DNA of 64,000 nucleotides, taken from positions 131,591-195,590 of the forward strand of contig JAEYKI010000015.1 in assembly GCA_023408315.1 (NCBI GenBank). Direction: 5' to 3'. Origin of the DNA: Bacillota bacterium (lineage in GTDB: Bacteria; Bacillota; Clostridia; Christensenellales; Christensenellaceae). How positions within the stretch are numbered: position 1 is the first letter of the stretch; each line of letters opens with the position of its first letter. Position numbers and translations under genes: made by a program. The notes under the pieces were generated by a model that saw only the letters and a program-made list of their open reading frames with translations, was not told where the DNA came from and ran no database searches. This document shows positions 25,723 through 33,792 of this stretch, one piece after another.

Positions 25723-25739
25723 CCAGCTGTCTCCACCAC
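25723..25739 (+). repeat. Right attachment core (attR side)
   Basis: Exact 17-bp copy of the tRNA-Val 3' end (16141-16157). It marks the right limit of the element; host DNA resumes at 25740. Confidence 0.9.
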
Positions 25740-25741
25740 CC

Positions 25742-25775
25742 AAAAGCGCCTGTTTAGTGTAAAACAAGCGCTTTT
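25742..25775. terminator. Host terminator displaced from tRNA-Val, shared with the histidine kinase
   Basis: Arms AAAAGCGCCTGTTT and AAAACAAGCGCTTTT, followed by TATTATTTT. Before integration it would have stood directly after tRNA-Val. It also serves the convergent kinase gene on the minus strand. Confidence 0.75.
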
Positions 25776-25806
25776 ATTATTTTGACCGCATTTGAATGGG
25801 TTTGTT

Positions 25807-27075
25807 TCACAACACAACGCGTAAGGTAAATATGCCGTTCTCTGCCGTGAACTGGCAGTTTCCATTTAGCTTTTTGGTCATATATTGAATGCTTTGCGTA
25901 CCCAGGCCATGCCCGGCATCATTGGTAACCGGCAGGCCGTCTATAAATATGGGGGCGTTAGCATAGGCATTATGCATGGATAGCAGCAGCTTTCCGTTTT
26001 TCATACTTAATCTAAGACCAATTGTTCTTTTATCTTCTTCTAGCCCGGTTACGGCGTTTATCGCATTTTCCAGCCCGTTGGACAAAATGGATGTGAGCTT
26101 AAGATCAGAACAAGGCAGCTTGGCGGGTATTGCAACAGAGGCATCAAACAGGATGCCTTTGTCTGCCATTTTGCTCTCATAAGAGCATAAAATCATATTG
26201 ACTATTTCGTTTTCGCAATATTTGCGAACAACTGTCTGGGCGGTGACTTCAATAATCGCCTGAACATAACTCTGCACTTTTTTATAATCTTTATTTTCAA
26301 TCATGATGGAAACGTTGCTCAAAAAATGCCGCATATCGTGCCTGATCAGCGAGATTTCGTATTTGGAACGTTTGATTTCCTCAATTTCTTTTATAGAATG
26401 CGCTGTTTGTATCTCTATCAGTTTTTTTTGCTGTTCTGCTGCGCATTTTTCCTCATATTCCCTGAAATATATCACACAGAAAAGCATGTACGCTATGCAC
26501 AGCATAAACGGGAGAAATTCAAGAATTATTTGTGAGCCATTATAAAGCAGCCTGGTGTAAACGGTCGCGATATAGTCAAAAAGATAATAGCCAATGGGCA
26601 GAATCCCAAAGATCAATAATGTTTTTGTGGATTTGGCTAATATTACGTGCAAGGGCTCTGCCACATACCGGACAATGATATACCAGATGGGTACTGTAAT
26701 GGCGATTCTGGCTGCGTACGCGACCCAAAGCTCATTGCTGGCCGAAAACACGGCCAGACCAACCCATTTGCCAACCTGGCAGCACAGGTATGCCGAAAAA
26801 ATGGCGAACAGGCTGGGGAACAATTTTTGCTTAAAGCAAAACATAAACAACAGCAGCACGGGCAGGTGAGTCATCAGAGGGTAAAGCATTTCCGCATACT
26901 TTATGCCATAGGAAAAATTAATAAAGAGTTGTAATCCAAAATCCGCTGCGCTAAACAAACACAATATCAGGTTATTTTTTTTTGTGAACTCTATGTTGGC
27001 AAATGCGGCGGAAACGTAAACGCCAAAGAACAGCAGTGTACCGTAATTAAGAATGGTCAGAGCGGTTTGCAGCAT
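25807..27075 (-). CDS. AgrC-like sensor histidine kinase (GHKL ATPase)
   Basis: 422 residues: six or seven predicted membrane helices in the first 200 residues, a coiled linker, a phospho-His in SLIRHDMRHFLSNV, and a GHKL-type ATPase (SNGLENAINAV; GHGLGTQSIQYM). This is the architecture of AgrC/VirS peptide-sensing kinases. The LytTR regulator is encoded 14 bp upstream in the same operon. No AgrB-type peptidase or AgrD-type peptide gene was found nearby, so the signal is either encoded elsewhere or not a cyclic peptide. Confidence 0.88.
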   Translation of the reverse strand: MLQTALTILNYGTLLFFGVYVSAAFANIEFTKKNNLILCLFSAADFGLQLFINFSYGIKYAEMLYPLMTHLPVLLLFMFCFKQKLFPSLFAIFSAYLCCQVGKWVGLAVFSASNELWVAYAARIAITVPIWYIIVRYVAEPLHVILAKSTKTLLIFGILPIGYYLFDYIATVYTRLLYNGSQIILEFLPFMLCIAYMLFCVIYFREYEEKCAAEQQKKLIEIQTAHSIKEIEEIKRSKYEISLIRHDMRHFLSNVSIMIENKDYKKVQSYVQAIIEVTAQTVVRKYCENEIVNMILCSYESKMADKGILFDASVAIPAKLPCSDLKLTSILSNGLENAINAVTGLEEDKRTIGLRLSMKNGKLLLSMHNAYANAPIFIDGLPVTNDAGHGLGTQSIQYMTKKLNGNCQFTAENGIFTLRVVL

Positions 27076-27089
27076 ACATGAAACCCTCC

Positions 27090-27803
27090 TTAATCACCAA
27101 ACATAAACGAAAAATATGCGTCTTGAAAAGCTTTTCCCGCTCCCCTGGCAATGGGAATGCGAAGGCCTGACTTCATAGTAATTTCACCGGAATTAAAAGA
27201 ATGAACATTGCGTATGGAAACGATATAGCTTCGGTGGCACTTAAAAAAGCCTTCCTGCGTTAACAATCTGTTTTCAAAACTGTAAAGAGGCTCGGTAATA
27301 ATAAGCGGCTGGCCTGCTTTCAGGAAAAACGCCACATTCTTGTTTTGCGCCTCTATATATTCAATATCGCGAAGATAAATTTTGTGATAGCCATAGGCGC
27401 TTTTGAGCAGCAAATTTTTGGGCTCCTCCTTAAGCGCAACTACGCATTCGCCCAGAATTTCAGACAGTTGTTCATACTCCACCGGTTTTAAGATATATCC
27501 ACTGGCTTTCACGGAGTAGGATTCCAGAGCAAATTCGGGTGACGAGGTAAGAAAAACAATTTTTACTGTTTTATCCAGCTCCCTAATTTCGCGCGCCGTG
27601 TCCATACCGTTTAAAAGGGGCATCATAATATCCAGAAAGATCACGTCCGTTTTTAAAGAACGAATACTTTCTATCAGGGAATCTCCATTATCAAAACAAT
27701 TTGTCTGAACGGGAATGCCCCAAGCGGCCGACCATTGTTCTATCATCCGCTTTGTATTTTCGAGGCATTGCATTTCGTCGTCACATACGGCCAGCCGGAT
27801 CAT
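27090..27803 (-). CDS. LytTR-family response regulator (AgrA-like)
   Basis: 237 residues: receiver domain (1-120) with DDE near residue 8, phospho-Asp in VIFLDIMMPLLNG (about 57) and Lys in SGYILKPVEY; then a LytTR DNA-binding domain (about 135-235) with FFKCHRSYIVSIRNVHSF and a C-terminal segment ending RIPIARGAGKAFQDAYF. LytTR proteins bind two 9-bp direct repeats spaced about one to two turns of DNA, upstream of a -35 box; a candidate pair lies in the adjacent divergent region. First gene of the two-gene operon. Confidence 0.92.
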   Translation of the reverse strand: MIRLAVCDDEMQCLENTKRMIEQWSAAWGIPVQTNCFDNGDSLIESIRSLKTDVIFLDIMMPLLNGMDTAREIRELDKTVKIVFLTSSPEFALESYSVKASGYILKPVEYEQLSEILGECVVALKEEPKNLLLKSAYGYHKIYLRDIEYIEAQNKNVAFFLKAGQPLIITEPLYSFENRLLTQEGFFKCHRSYIVSIRNVHSFNSGEITMKSGLRIPIARGAGKAFQDAYFSFMFGD

Positions 27804-27893
27804 GTATTGCCCCTTTCCTTTAGTACATACTGTTTATTTTATTTTATCAGTCGGGCTTGTTATTATCAATTATACTTGGCAGCATTTCACACC

Positions 27894-27948
27894 CTAAATT
27901 CGACGTTTCGCGCCAAATTTCGTATAAACGCTTTTACGTTGATATAAT
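27894..27948 (+). promoter_or_regulatory. Promoter with direct repeats upstream of the small membrane protein
   Basis: TATAAT at 27943-27948 with a poor -35 match about 18 bp upstream (TTCGTA), as expected for an activated promoter. Two similar 9-mers, CTAAATTCG (27894-27902) and CAAATTTCG (27914-27922), lie 20 bp apart directly ahead of the -35 region. That is close to the spacing used by LytTR proteins, and the LytTR regulator gene is the divergent neighbour. Confidence 0.4.
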
Positions 27949-27992
27949 TTGTAAAGGCTTATTTATTTTATAATAATTAGGAGGAACATTTA

Positions 27993-28400
27993 ATGAATGC
28001 ACCGGGTAAAGGACTTTTAAAGGTTGTTAGTATTCTGTTCATCATTTTTGGTGCAATTGCTACGATTGTATCTTTGTTTGCCACAATTGGTTTGGCAGCG
28101 ATAACGGCTTATGTTGGAGATTTGGGAATTATTTTGTCTATATCTACGATTGTAATGCTGATAGCGAGCGTTTTGGAGCTTGTTTTGGGAATCGCCGGGC
28201 TTAAAAAATGCAATGATCCTGCAAAGGCCAGCTTTTTTGTCACCTCGGGCATTGCCCTTTGCGTACTTACATTGGCCGGCCTGATTTTAAGCATTGCCAG
28301 CAGCGCTTTCTCGGTAACCGGCGTGATTGGCTTTATACTGCCGGTTCTCTTTATTGTTGGCGGAATTATGAACAAAAAGGCAGCGGGTGTTAAGGCCTGA
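27993..28400 (+). CDS. Small four-helix membrane protein
   Basis: 135 residues with four predicted helices (about 8-35, 45-68, 78-100, 105-127) and short polar loops, start ATG after AGGAGG. It resembles the DUF4064/DUF308-like group of four-TM proteins seen beside signalling genes in Firmicutes; no enzymatic motif is visible. It is transcribed away from the LytTR-kinase operon and its promoter carries a candidate LytTR box, so it may be a target of that system. The actual role is unknown. Confidence 0.75.
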   Translation: MNAPGKGLLKVVSILFIIFGAIATIVSLFATIGLAAITAYVGDLGIILSISTIVMLIASVLELVLGIAGLKKCNDPAKASFFVTSGIALCVLTLAGLILSIASSAFSVTGVIGFILPVLFIVGGIMNKKAAGVKA

Positions 28401-28521
28401 ATAAACAACTGAGGAGGCATAAAAAGCACGCTGAAACAATGAAATGCAAAATATATTGTTTCTGGTTATGCATTCCTATAATGTTCCGGACAGTTTGATT
28501 GATGTGGAGGCTACTGCGGAT

Positions 28522-28550
28522 GCAAGGGCGCCCTGTATGGGTGCCCTTGC
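28522..28550 (+). terminator. Stem-loop downstream of the four-helix protein
   Basis: 12-nt arms GCAAGGGCGCCC / GGGTGCCCTTGC with one G-T position and a TGTAT loop, followed only by GTTATTGTAT. A probable terminator with a weak U tract, about 120 bp after the gene. Just after it, at 28626, a GTG with GAGGGGG upstream encodes a 15-residue signal-peptide-like start (MKKRLLTLLIAAVIM) ending at TGA, perhaps the remnant of an exported protein gene. Confidence 0.45.
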
Positions 28551-28782
28551 GTTATTGTATACGGAATATTTCTTGCCGGCCGCGCAAGGCATAAACAGAC
28601 AGATTAGAATGAGGGGGTTCGTTTCGTGAAAAAAAGGCTGCTTACGCTGCTGATAGCGGCGGTTATAATGTGACGATTGGGACGAGTTTTTTGTTTAATA
28701 ACGTTATGTTTGCATAAGCGCAATTGACGCATGCTGGCATTGTGAGTATGATTCTATAATGGGATTATATAAGGAGGATAAA

Positions 28783-28983
28783 ATGGACGGACAAAACAGA
28801 GCGCATATTAAGGTGGGGTGCCTGGTGGATATTGTTTTAAAAAAAGATCAGGGTACGGGTCAACTCACCAGGGGGCATGTTAAAAGGATTCTTACAAACA
28901 GCAGTTTCCATCCGCACGGCATTAAGGTAATGCTTGCAGAAGGAGATGCCGTGGGCCGGGTTCAAGCAATAATTGATGAATAA
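28783..28983 (+). CDS. ywbE: YwbE family protein
   Basis: 66 residues, the normal length of YwbE. Recognised by the family pattern G-x-x-V-D-I-V-L-K-K-D-Q-x-T-G-x-L-T-R-G, followed by VKRILTNSSFHPHGIKVML and the final GRVQAII. The start ATG at 28783 has AAGGAGG six bases upstream; an ATG 24 bp earlier would bury that site. The family is widespread in Firmicutes; its biochemical function is not established, although the small beta fold suggests nucleic-acid binding. Confidence 0.9.
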   Translation: MDGQNRAHIKVGCLVDIVLKKDQGTGQLTRGHVKRILTNSSFHPHGIKVMLAEGDAVGRVQAIIDE

Positions 28984-29182
28984 GTGAGGAAATAATTGGC
29001 GGTACTCTCTGCCGGGAATATCTGCAAATAAAAAGGCCAGGGCTTCTTTTCAAGAGGCCCATTATGGTATGAAAACGTATCTTTATATCCAATAATTGGA
29101 ATTTGTATAAATACATGTATTCACTGGGCGTTCACAAAAAGAGAGCATTGTGAAGGTTATCTGAATTTTAATGGAGAGGTAT

Positions 29183-29208
29183 TAAAGATTGTAATGAGTT
29201 TACGATAA
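29183..29208 (+). promoter_or_regulatory. Sigma-28 (SigD)-like promoter candidate
   Basis: TAAA (29183-29186), 14 bp, then TACGATAA (29201-29208), against the SigD consensus TAAA-N15-GCCGATAA. It would give a leader of about 58 nt before the repeat protein gene. No good sigma-A promoter was seen in this 290-bp gap. Confidence 0.35.
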
Positions 29209-29272
29209 GCAAGATGGGGGACGCCCCGGAATTGCAGATGCGCATTTAAGCAAATAAAAAAGGAGAGAGTGT

Positions 29273-30070
29273 ATGCAAATATCGTCTTATTACAACACGC
29301 TGTTTACCCAGGTTTCTTCGTTGTATGGCAGTACATACGGCAGCGGAAGCCAGGTTTCTTCTGCAAGCAGCGGAACGGGTTCTTCCGGCGGCACTGACCA
29401 GGTGGACTTAAGTGAGGATTACTTGAGTTTTCAGAGTTTTCTGGACAAAGTGAAGAACGGCACAGTCACGGATGACGATTTAACAAAAATGCAGGAACAA
29501 ATGAACGCCTCTTCTCAGATGCCCCCGCCACCGCCGCCCATGCAAATGACAGGCGCCGGAGAGGGAGAAGAAACGGACACCATTGGCAGTTTTCTGGACA
29601 AAGTGAAAAACGGTACGGTAACAACGGACGACCTTACGAATCTGCAGGCTGTTCTTGCAAACATGGGCAGCTCCAATACGGACACCGTTTCTTCATCAGA
29701 CAGCGGACAGCTTACTTTTGAAAGCTTCCTGGATAAAGTAAAGGACGGCACTGTTACGGAAGACGACCTGACTGAAATGCAAAGCCTTCTTGAAGAGATG
29801 GATGAAAATGCCGGGAATGTTCAGAACCGGCCTCCCATGCCTCCGCCACCCATGGGCATGATGGGATTTGGAGACAACAGCGAGAGCACGGATGAGAGCG
29901 AAAGTTCTTCGGACAGTACGGACAGCCTGACCCTGCAGAGTTTTCTGGATAAAATAAAGGACGGCACCGTAACAGACGACGATCTTACCGAAATGCAGAG
30001 TTTGCTTACAAACTGGCTGGACAGTGATTCCTTTGAAAACCCGGCATACGCGCAGTCCTATACTCTTTGA
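29273..30070 (+). CDS. Protein with four EF-hand-like 'SFLDKVKNGTVTDDDLT' repeats and polyproline linkers
   Basis: 265 acidic residues, ATG after AAGGAGAG. A Ser/Gly/Tyr-rich N-terminus with GTDQVDLSEDY precedes four copies of F-L-D-K-(V/I)-K-(N/D)-G-T-V-T-x-D-D-L-T-x-(M/L)-Q (about 55-80, 107-130, 150-175, 222-245), separated by MPPPPPPMQM, PPMPPPPMGMMGF and Ser/Glu/Asp linkers. The loop D-K-V-K-N-G-T-V-T-D-D-D matches EF-hand positions 1, 5, 6, 8 and 12, and recalls dockerin repeats, but position 3 is Val, so calcium binding is uncertain. No signal peptide, membrane helix or known family is recognised. A second protein with the GTDQVDL motif is encoded at 33931. Confidence 0.8.
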   Translation: MQISSYYNTLFTQVSSLYGSTYGSGSQVSSASSGTGSSGGTDQVDLSEDYLSFQSFLDKVKNGTVTDDDLTKMQEQMNASSQMPPPPPPMQMTGAGEGEETDTIGSFLDKVKNGTVTTDDLTNLQAVLANMGSSNTDTVSSSDSGQLTFESFLDKVKDGTVTEDDLTEMQSLLEEMDENAGNVQNRPPMPPPPMGMMGFGDNSESTDESESSSDSTDSLTLQSFLDKIKDGTVTDDDLTEMQSLLTNWLDSDSFENPAYAQSYTL

Positions 30071-30216
30071 TCGAAGCACCACCAAGAGCAATTTGATGCG
30101 GGCATCTTCAAACCATAGGTTGAAGATGCTTTTGCTTTTTAAAGAGGAAAAATATCTGTGCCGCGCAATTTTATGTTATAATAAAATTCAATCTGTTTAT
30201 TTAAAGGAAAAGAAAC

Positions 30217-30525
30217 ATGAAAAAGAAATTTGCGTTTTTACTGATGGGCGGTCATTATGACCCGTCACTGCACCAAGCACAATTTGAAACGGAGAAACAG
30301 GTCTCGTATGTGTATACCGTGCAGAACTATGAACAGGCAATTAAAAAGGTAGCTGAACTGGATGAACAGGGCTTTGGAGCGATTGAGCTTTGCGGCGCGT
30401 TTGGCCAGGAAAAGGCAAAGGAACTGGCGGAAATCACCGGCAACCGTATTGCCTTTGGGTATGTGGTGCATGATGCCGAAATGGACGAACTGATTCAGAA
30501 TTTTTTTGTAAATAAGCCTATTTGA
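30217..30525 (+). CDS. DUF6506-like small protein
   Basis: 102 residues, start ATG after AAAGGAAAAG. The N-terminus MKKKFAFLLMGGHYDP and a C-terminal GYVVHDAEMDELI match a family of small alpha/beta proteins of unknown function found in Firmicutes (recalled as DUF6506; not verified by search). The predicted fold is a beta-alpha-beta sandwich with no catalytic motif. The stop is 26 bp before the NRAMP start, so the two are probably co-transcribed. Confidence 0.7.
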   Translation: MKKKFAFLLMGGHYDPSLHQAQFETEKQVSYVYTVQNYEQAIKKVAELDEQGFGAIELCGAFGQEKAKELAEITGNRIAFGYVVHDAEMDELIQNFFVNKPI

Positions 30526-30551
30526 TCCAGTTTTTTCCGGAGGGCTATATT

Positions 30552-31796
30552 ATGAAGCTGTTTGGCGGTGTGCACAAGCCAAAACTTACCGCAATAGATT
30601 TTTTTCGGTATATTGGGCCGGGAATGCTGGTTACCGTGGGGTTCATAGATCCGGGCAACTGGGCTTCAAACATTGCCGCAGGTTCTTCTTACGGGTACCT
30701 TCTTTTGTGGATGGTTACGCTTTCCACCGCCATGCTCATCATGCTGCAGCACAACGCGGCGCATTTGGGCATTGTAACGGGCAAATGCCTTTCAGAGGCG
30801 GCTACAGAGGCGCTGCGGCCCAAAATTAAGAATACCGTTTTGGGCAGCGCCATGGTTGCCGCGGTGTCCACCGCCCTTGCGGAGATTATGGGCGGGGCCA
30901 TTGCCCTCAACATGCTTCTGGGGCTTCCCATCAAAATTGGCGCGCTGATTGTTCTTGCGGCGGTGCTCTGGATGCAGTTTACCAATTCCTACAAGAAAAT
31001 AGAAAAGATCATTATTGCGTTTGTTTCCGTTATTGGCATATCTTTTATATTCGAACTTACGCTTGTGCAGATAGACTGGGGCGCGGCCGCGTCCGGCTGG
31101 CTCACGCCTTCTTTTCCGCCGGGCTCCATGCCCATTATCATGAGTGTGCTGGGAGCGGTTGTTATGCCGCACAACCTGTTTTTGCATTCGGAAGTCATCC
31201 AAAGCCGCCAGTGGAACCTGCAGGATGAAAAGGTGATGAAGCGGCAACTGAAGTACGAATTTGCAGATACGCTATTTTCCATGATCGTGGGCTGGGCCAT
31301 TAACAGCGCCATGATATTAATGGCGGCAGCAACGTTTTTTCAAAGCGGAGCAGAGGTGAGCGAGCTGGGCCAGGCGCAGGTGCTTTTAAACCCCCTGCTG
31401 GGTGACGGGGCTTCCATTGTATTCGCGTTTGCGCTGCTGTTTGCCGGGCTTTCTTCCAGCATAACAGCGGGCATGGCGGGGGGGAGCATATTTGCGGGCA
31501 TGTTTGGGGAACCCTATGATATTTCTGATTCGCACACCCGCACAGGCGTGCTGATCACCATGCTCTCCGCCCTGGGCGTCATCTTTTTGATCACATCCCC
31601 ATTTGAGGGCCTTGTATATTCGCAAATGCTTTTGAGCATTCAGCTTCCCATTACTATTTTCCTTTTGATCTATCTCACGTCTTCCAAAAAAGTAATGGGA
31701 AAATTCGCCAATACCAAAATAGACAAGACGCTGCTTTGGGCCATTGGCGCGGTGGTTACTTTGCTTAACATTATGCTTTTAGCCAGTTATCTTTAA
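30552..31796 (+). CDS. NRAMP-family divalent metal transporter (MntH-like)
   Basis: 414 residues, eleven predicted helices. TM1 carries the metal-site motif D-P-G-N (FIDPGNWASN), TM6 the partner MPHNLFLHSEV, and the loop after it has the conserved transport signature region. These residues coordinate Mn2+/Fe2+ for proton-coupled uptake. Start ATG at 30552 has CCGGAGGG; an in-frame TTG at 30522 overlapping the preceding gene is less likely. The alternative N-terminal DPGN with an Asn-Trp context also occurs in NRAMP-related Mg or Al transporters, so the metal is not certain. Confidence 0.92.
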   Translation: MKLFGGVHKPKLTAIDFFRYIGPGMLVTVGFIDPGNWASNIAAGSSYGYLLLWMVTLSTAMLIMLQHNAAHLGIVTGKCLSEAATEALRPKIKNTVLGSAMVAAVSTALAEIMGGAIALNMLLGLPIKIGALIVLAAVLWMQFTNSYKKIEKIIIAFVSVIGISFIFELTLVQIDWGAAASGWLTPSFPPGSMPIIMSVLGAVVMPHNLFLHSEVIQSRQWNLQDEKVMKRQLKYEFADTLFSMIVGWAINSAMILMAAATFFQSGAEVSELGQAQVLLNPLLGDGASIVFAFALLFAGLSSSITAGMAGGSIFAGMFGEPYDISDSHTRTGVLITMLSALGVIFLITSPFEGLVYSQMLLSIQLPITIFLLIYLTSSKKVMGKFANTKIDKTLLWAIGAVVTLLNIMLLASYL

Positions 31797-31838
31797 AACT
31801 TTATTGTATTGTATAGTATAATATTTGCTTAATAAAAC

Positions 31839-31855
31839 AATTGCAATTTGCAATT
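31839..31855 (+). promoter_or_regulatory. Inverted repeat, probable MarR operator
   Basis: AATTGC-AATTT-GCAATT, symmetrical and 43 bp upstream of the MarR start, fits the TTGC/GCAA-type operators bound by many MarR proteins. The surroundings are almost pure A+T. Confidence 0.5.
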
Positions 31856-31897
31856 ATTTTATGATACAATTATTTTTGTACGGAGGTGTTATTTTAC

Positions 31898-32344
31898 GTG
31901 TTGGATACGGGAGATAACCGGCTGAGGGAGCTGGTAAGGCTGCTGGAAAGAAAACTGGGGTATCTGCAGGACGTGCAGTTTTCGTGCTGCGGTATAACAC
32001 TGGCGCAATGCCACGCGCTGATTGAAATTGGGCGCGCCGGAAGCCTTGCTTTAAATGCGCTTGCCGAGCTGCTGGCTTTGGATACCAGCACAATGAGCCG
32101 GACGGTAAACAACCTGGTTAAAAACCATCTTGCAAAACGAACCACAGACAAAAAAGACAGGCGGTGCGTATGCATTGAACTTTCTGTAAAAGGCAAGTCC
32201 CTGTTTGAGAAGATTGAATCGGACAGGAATATGTATTACGCAAGGATATATGACAGCATACCAGAAGAAAAACGCGTGCAGGTGTTGGAAAGCATCCGCC
32301 TGCTGATTGATTCGATCGATGAGGAATGCTGTAAGTTTGGTTAA
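31898..32344 (+). CDS. MarR-family transcriptional regulator
   Basis: 148 residues with a winged helix: ALAELLALDTSTMSRTVNNLVKNHLAKR is the recognition region, followed by the wing TDKKDRRCVCIELSVKGKSLFEKI. The start GTG at 31898 has CGGAGG eleven bases upstream; a GTG at 31886 overlaps that site. A palindrome upstream is its likely operator. The gene directly after it encodes a cysteine-rich N-terminal fragment, so the original target of regulation may have been lost. Confidence 0.9.
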   Translation: MLDTGDNRLRELVRLLERKLGYLQDVQFSCCGITLAQCHALIEIGRAGSLALNALAELLALDTSTMSRTVNNLVKNHLAKRTTDKKDRRCVCIELSVKGKSLFEKIESDRNMYYARIYDSIPEEKRVQVLESIRLLIDSIDEECCKFG

Positions 32345-32360
32345 GAAAGAAGGAACATAA

Positions 32361-32498
32361 ATGGCTGAAACATGTTGCTGCGGCGAAAAAAATTCTGCAG
32401 GGCAAGAGCCGGTAAAGGATTGCGGCTGCGGGAGGCTGCTGTTGAGTATTTGTGAGGGCGCCGCCCACAAGCTCCCATTCAGGGTCAATTCACTCTGA
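32361..32498 (+). pseudogene. Cys-rich N-terminal fragment, probably of a DGC-type zinc-binding protein
   Basis: 45 codons from ATG (AGAAAGGAACAT upstream) starting 17 bp after the MarR stop. The start MAETCCCGEKNS, then DCGCGRLLLSICEGAA, resembles the Cys-rich beginning and first strand (-CSGAADVGE-) of DGC-domain putative zinc-binding proteins that often follow regulators in Clostridia. After EGAA the similarity stops and the frame ends within 12 codons, so most of the protein is missing. It could instead be a real small metal-binding peptide. The next 160 bp contain no gene. Confidence 0.4.
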
Positions 32499-32658
32499 GA
32501 GCCCCTTTTTGTCAGGAAAAAATGGCCCAATAAAACAGTGATCTGGAAGCAGAGGTTGTGAAAAGGCAGGCATGTACCGGCCTTTTTCGTTTGCAAAGAA
32601 GGCGCATAAATCAACAGATTGTGCAGACCATAGTGATAAATGAAACTATGGAAGGAAA

Positions 32659-33792
32659 ATGAATATGAAGGCGATTGTATATAACGGGATTAAAAACGTG
32701 GAAGTGCGGAATGTGGAAGACCCTAAAATTGAAAAGAGCGACGATATTATAGTAAAGGTAACGTCCACGGCAATTTGCGGTTCAGACCTGCACCTGATCC
32801 ACGGGTTTATCCCGCATTTGCGCAAGGGTTCCACCCTTGGGCACGAGACCATGGGTATTGTGGAGGAAGCGGGTAAGGATGTGCGTCATGTGAAAAAGGG
32901 GGACAGGGTGATTGTGCCCTTCCCGGTATCCTGCGGACACTGCTGGTATTGTGAGCACGGCCTGTTTACGTCCTGTGAAAATTCCAATCCAAACGGAGAA
33001 GCCGGCGGGCTACTGGGTTACAGCGACACGTTCGGCGGGTACGACGGCGGGCAGGCGGAATATTTGCGGGTGCCGTATGCAAACGTAGGCCCGGTGCCTG
33101 TACCCGAAGACCTTTCGGACGAGCAGGTGTTGTTTTTAACGGATATTTTGCCAACATCTTATTGGGGCGTAACGGAAGGCGGCGTTAAGGCGGGCGATAC
33201 GGTGGTTGTGCTGGGATGCGGGCCTGTTGGACTGCTGGCGGCAAAATGGTCTCTTTTTATGGGCGCGAAACGGGTCATTTCCGTAGATTCAGTTCCCTAC
33301 CGGTTGGAACACGCAAGGCAATACGGCGTGGAAACGGTGAATTTTGAAGACCACAGCGACACGGGGGAAGTGCTGAAGGACCTGACGAACGGCGGCGCGG
33401 ACGTGGTGATAGACTGCGTGGGCCTGGACGGAAAGATGACGGTGATCGAAATGATTGAGACGGTGATGCGGCTGCAGGCCGGTTCCAAATCCGCTATAGA
33501 AACCGCCATGTCCTGCGTGCGGAAAAACGGAACGGTGATGCTTGTGGGCGTGTATGGCGGGCGGTATAATATGTTTCCGCTGGGAGACTTTTTTACCAGA
33601 GGCGTTACCCTCAAAATGGGCCAGTGCCCGGCGCAGGCGTTTATTCCGCGCATTCTTGACCTGGTTAAAGCCGGAAAGTTCGACGCGACGGATATCATTA
33701 CGCACAGGCTATCCCTGGGGGAAGGCGCGCATGCATATGAGATTTTCGACAAGAAAGAAGACAATTGCATCAAGGTGATTTTAAAACCGTAG
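32659..33792 (+). CDS. Zinc-dependent alcohol dehydrogenase (glutathione-independent formaldehyde dehydrogenase-like)
   Basis: 377 residues. Catalytic zinc ligands Cys in TAICGSDLHLIHGF and His in LGHETMG, a structural-zinc lobe CGHCWYCEHGLFTSCE, the Rossmann motif VVLGCGPVGLLA, and the long C-terminal insertion around IETVMRLQAGSKSAIETAM that marks the formaldehyde-dehydrogenase/FDH-like branch. It likely oxidises an alcohol or aldehyde with NAD. ATG 32659 follows GGAAGG closely; ATG 32665 is an equally possible start. Monocistronic. Confidence 0.93.
   Translation: MNMKAIVYNGIKNVEVRNVEDPKIEKSDDIIVKVTSTAICGSDLHLIHGFIPHLRKGSTLGHETMGIVEEAGKDVRHVKKGDRVIVPFPVSCGHCWYCEHGLFTSCENSNPNGEAGGLLGYSDTFGGYDGGQAEYLRVPYANVGPVPVPEDLSDEQVLFLTDILPTSYWGVTEGGVKAGDTVVVLGCGPVGLLAAKWSLFMGAKRVISVDSVPYRLEHARQYGVETVNFEDHSDTGEVLKDLTNGGADVVIDCVGLDGKMTVIEMIETVMRLQAGSKSAIETAMSCVRKNGTVMLVGVYGGRYNMFPLGDFFTRGVTLKMGQCPAQAFIPRILDLVKAGKFDATDIITHRLSLGEGAHAYEIFDKKEDNCIKVILKP

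Larger units (their letters stand above)
16141..25739. mobile_element. Integrative (probably mobilizable) element in tRNA-Val(CAC), about 9.6 kb
   Basis: Bounded by a 17-bp direct repeat of the tRNA 3' end (16141-16157 and 25723-25739). It contains, in order, a specificity subunit and a nuclease-methyltransferase on the minus strand, then on the plus strand a leader ORF, a regulator, a small conserved protein, a CRESS-type origin hairpin, a Rep endonuclease and helicase split by a frameshift, an FtsK-like coupling ATPase, a winged-helix protein and a tyrosine integrase next to the right end. Near-identical paired ACACGATT-type boxes inside both ends are probable integrase arm sites. No conjugative type IV secretion genes are present, so it would need a helper: an IME-like layout with R-M cargo. 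Confidence 0.9.

Noticed and set aside
28444..28629. 61-codon plus-strand frame
   Set aside because: It runs through the terminator stem at 28522-28550, has no ribosome site and no recognisable segment.
28626..28673. 15-residue signal-peptide-like start with a GAGGGGG site
   Set aside because: Too short to be a gene on its own; kept only as a possible remnant of an exported protein and mentioned with the adjacent stem-loop.
28984..29272. c-di-GMP or other riboswitch before the EF-hand-like repeat protein
   Set aside because: GGGGGACGCCCC looked suggestive, but the conserved GEMM blocks and tetraloop are absent.
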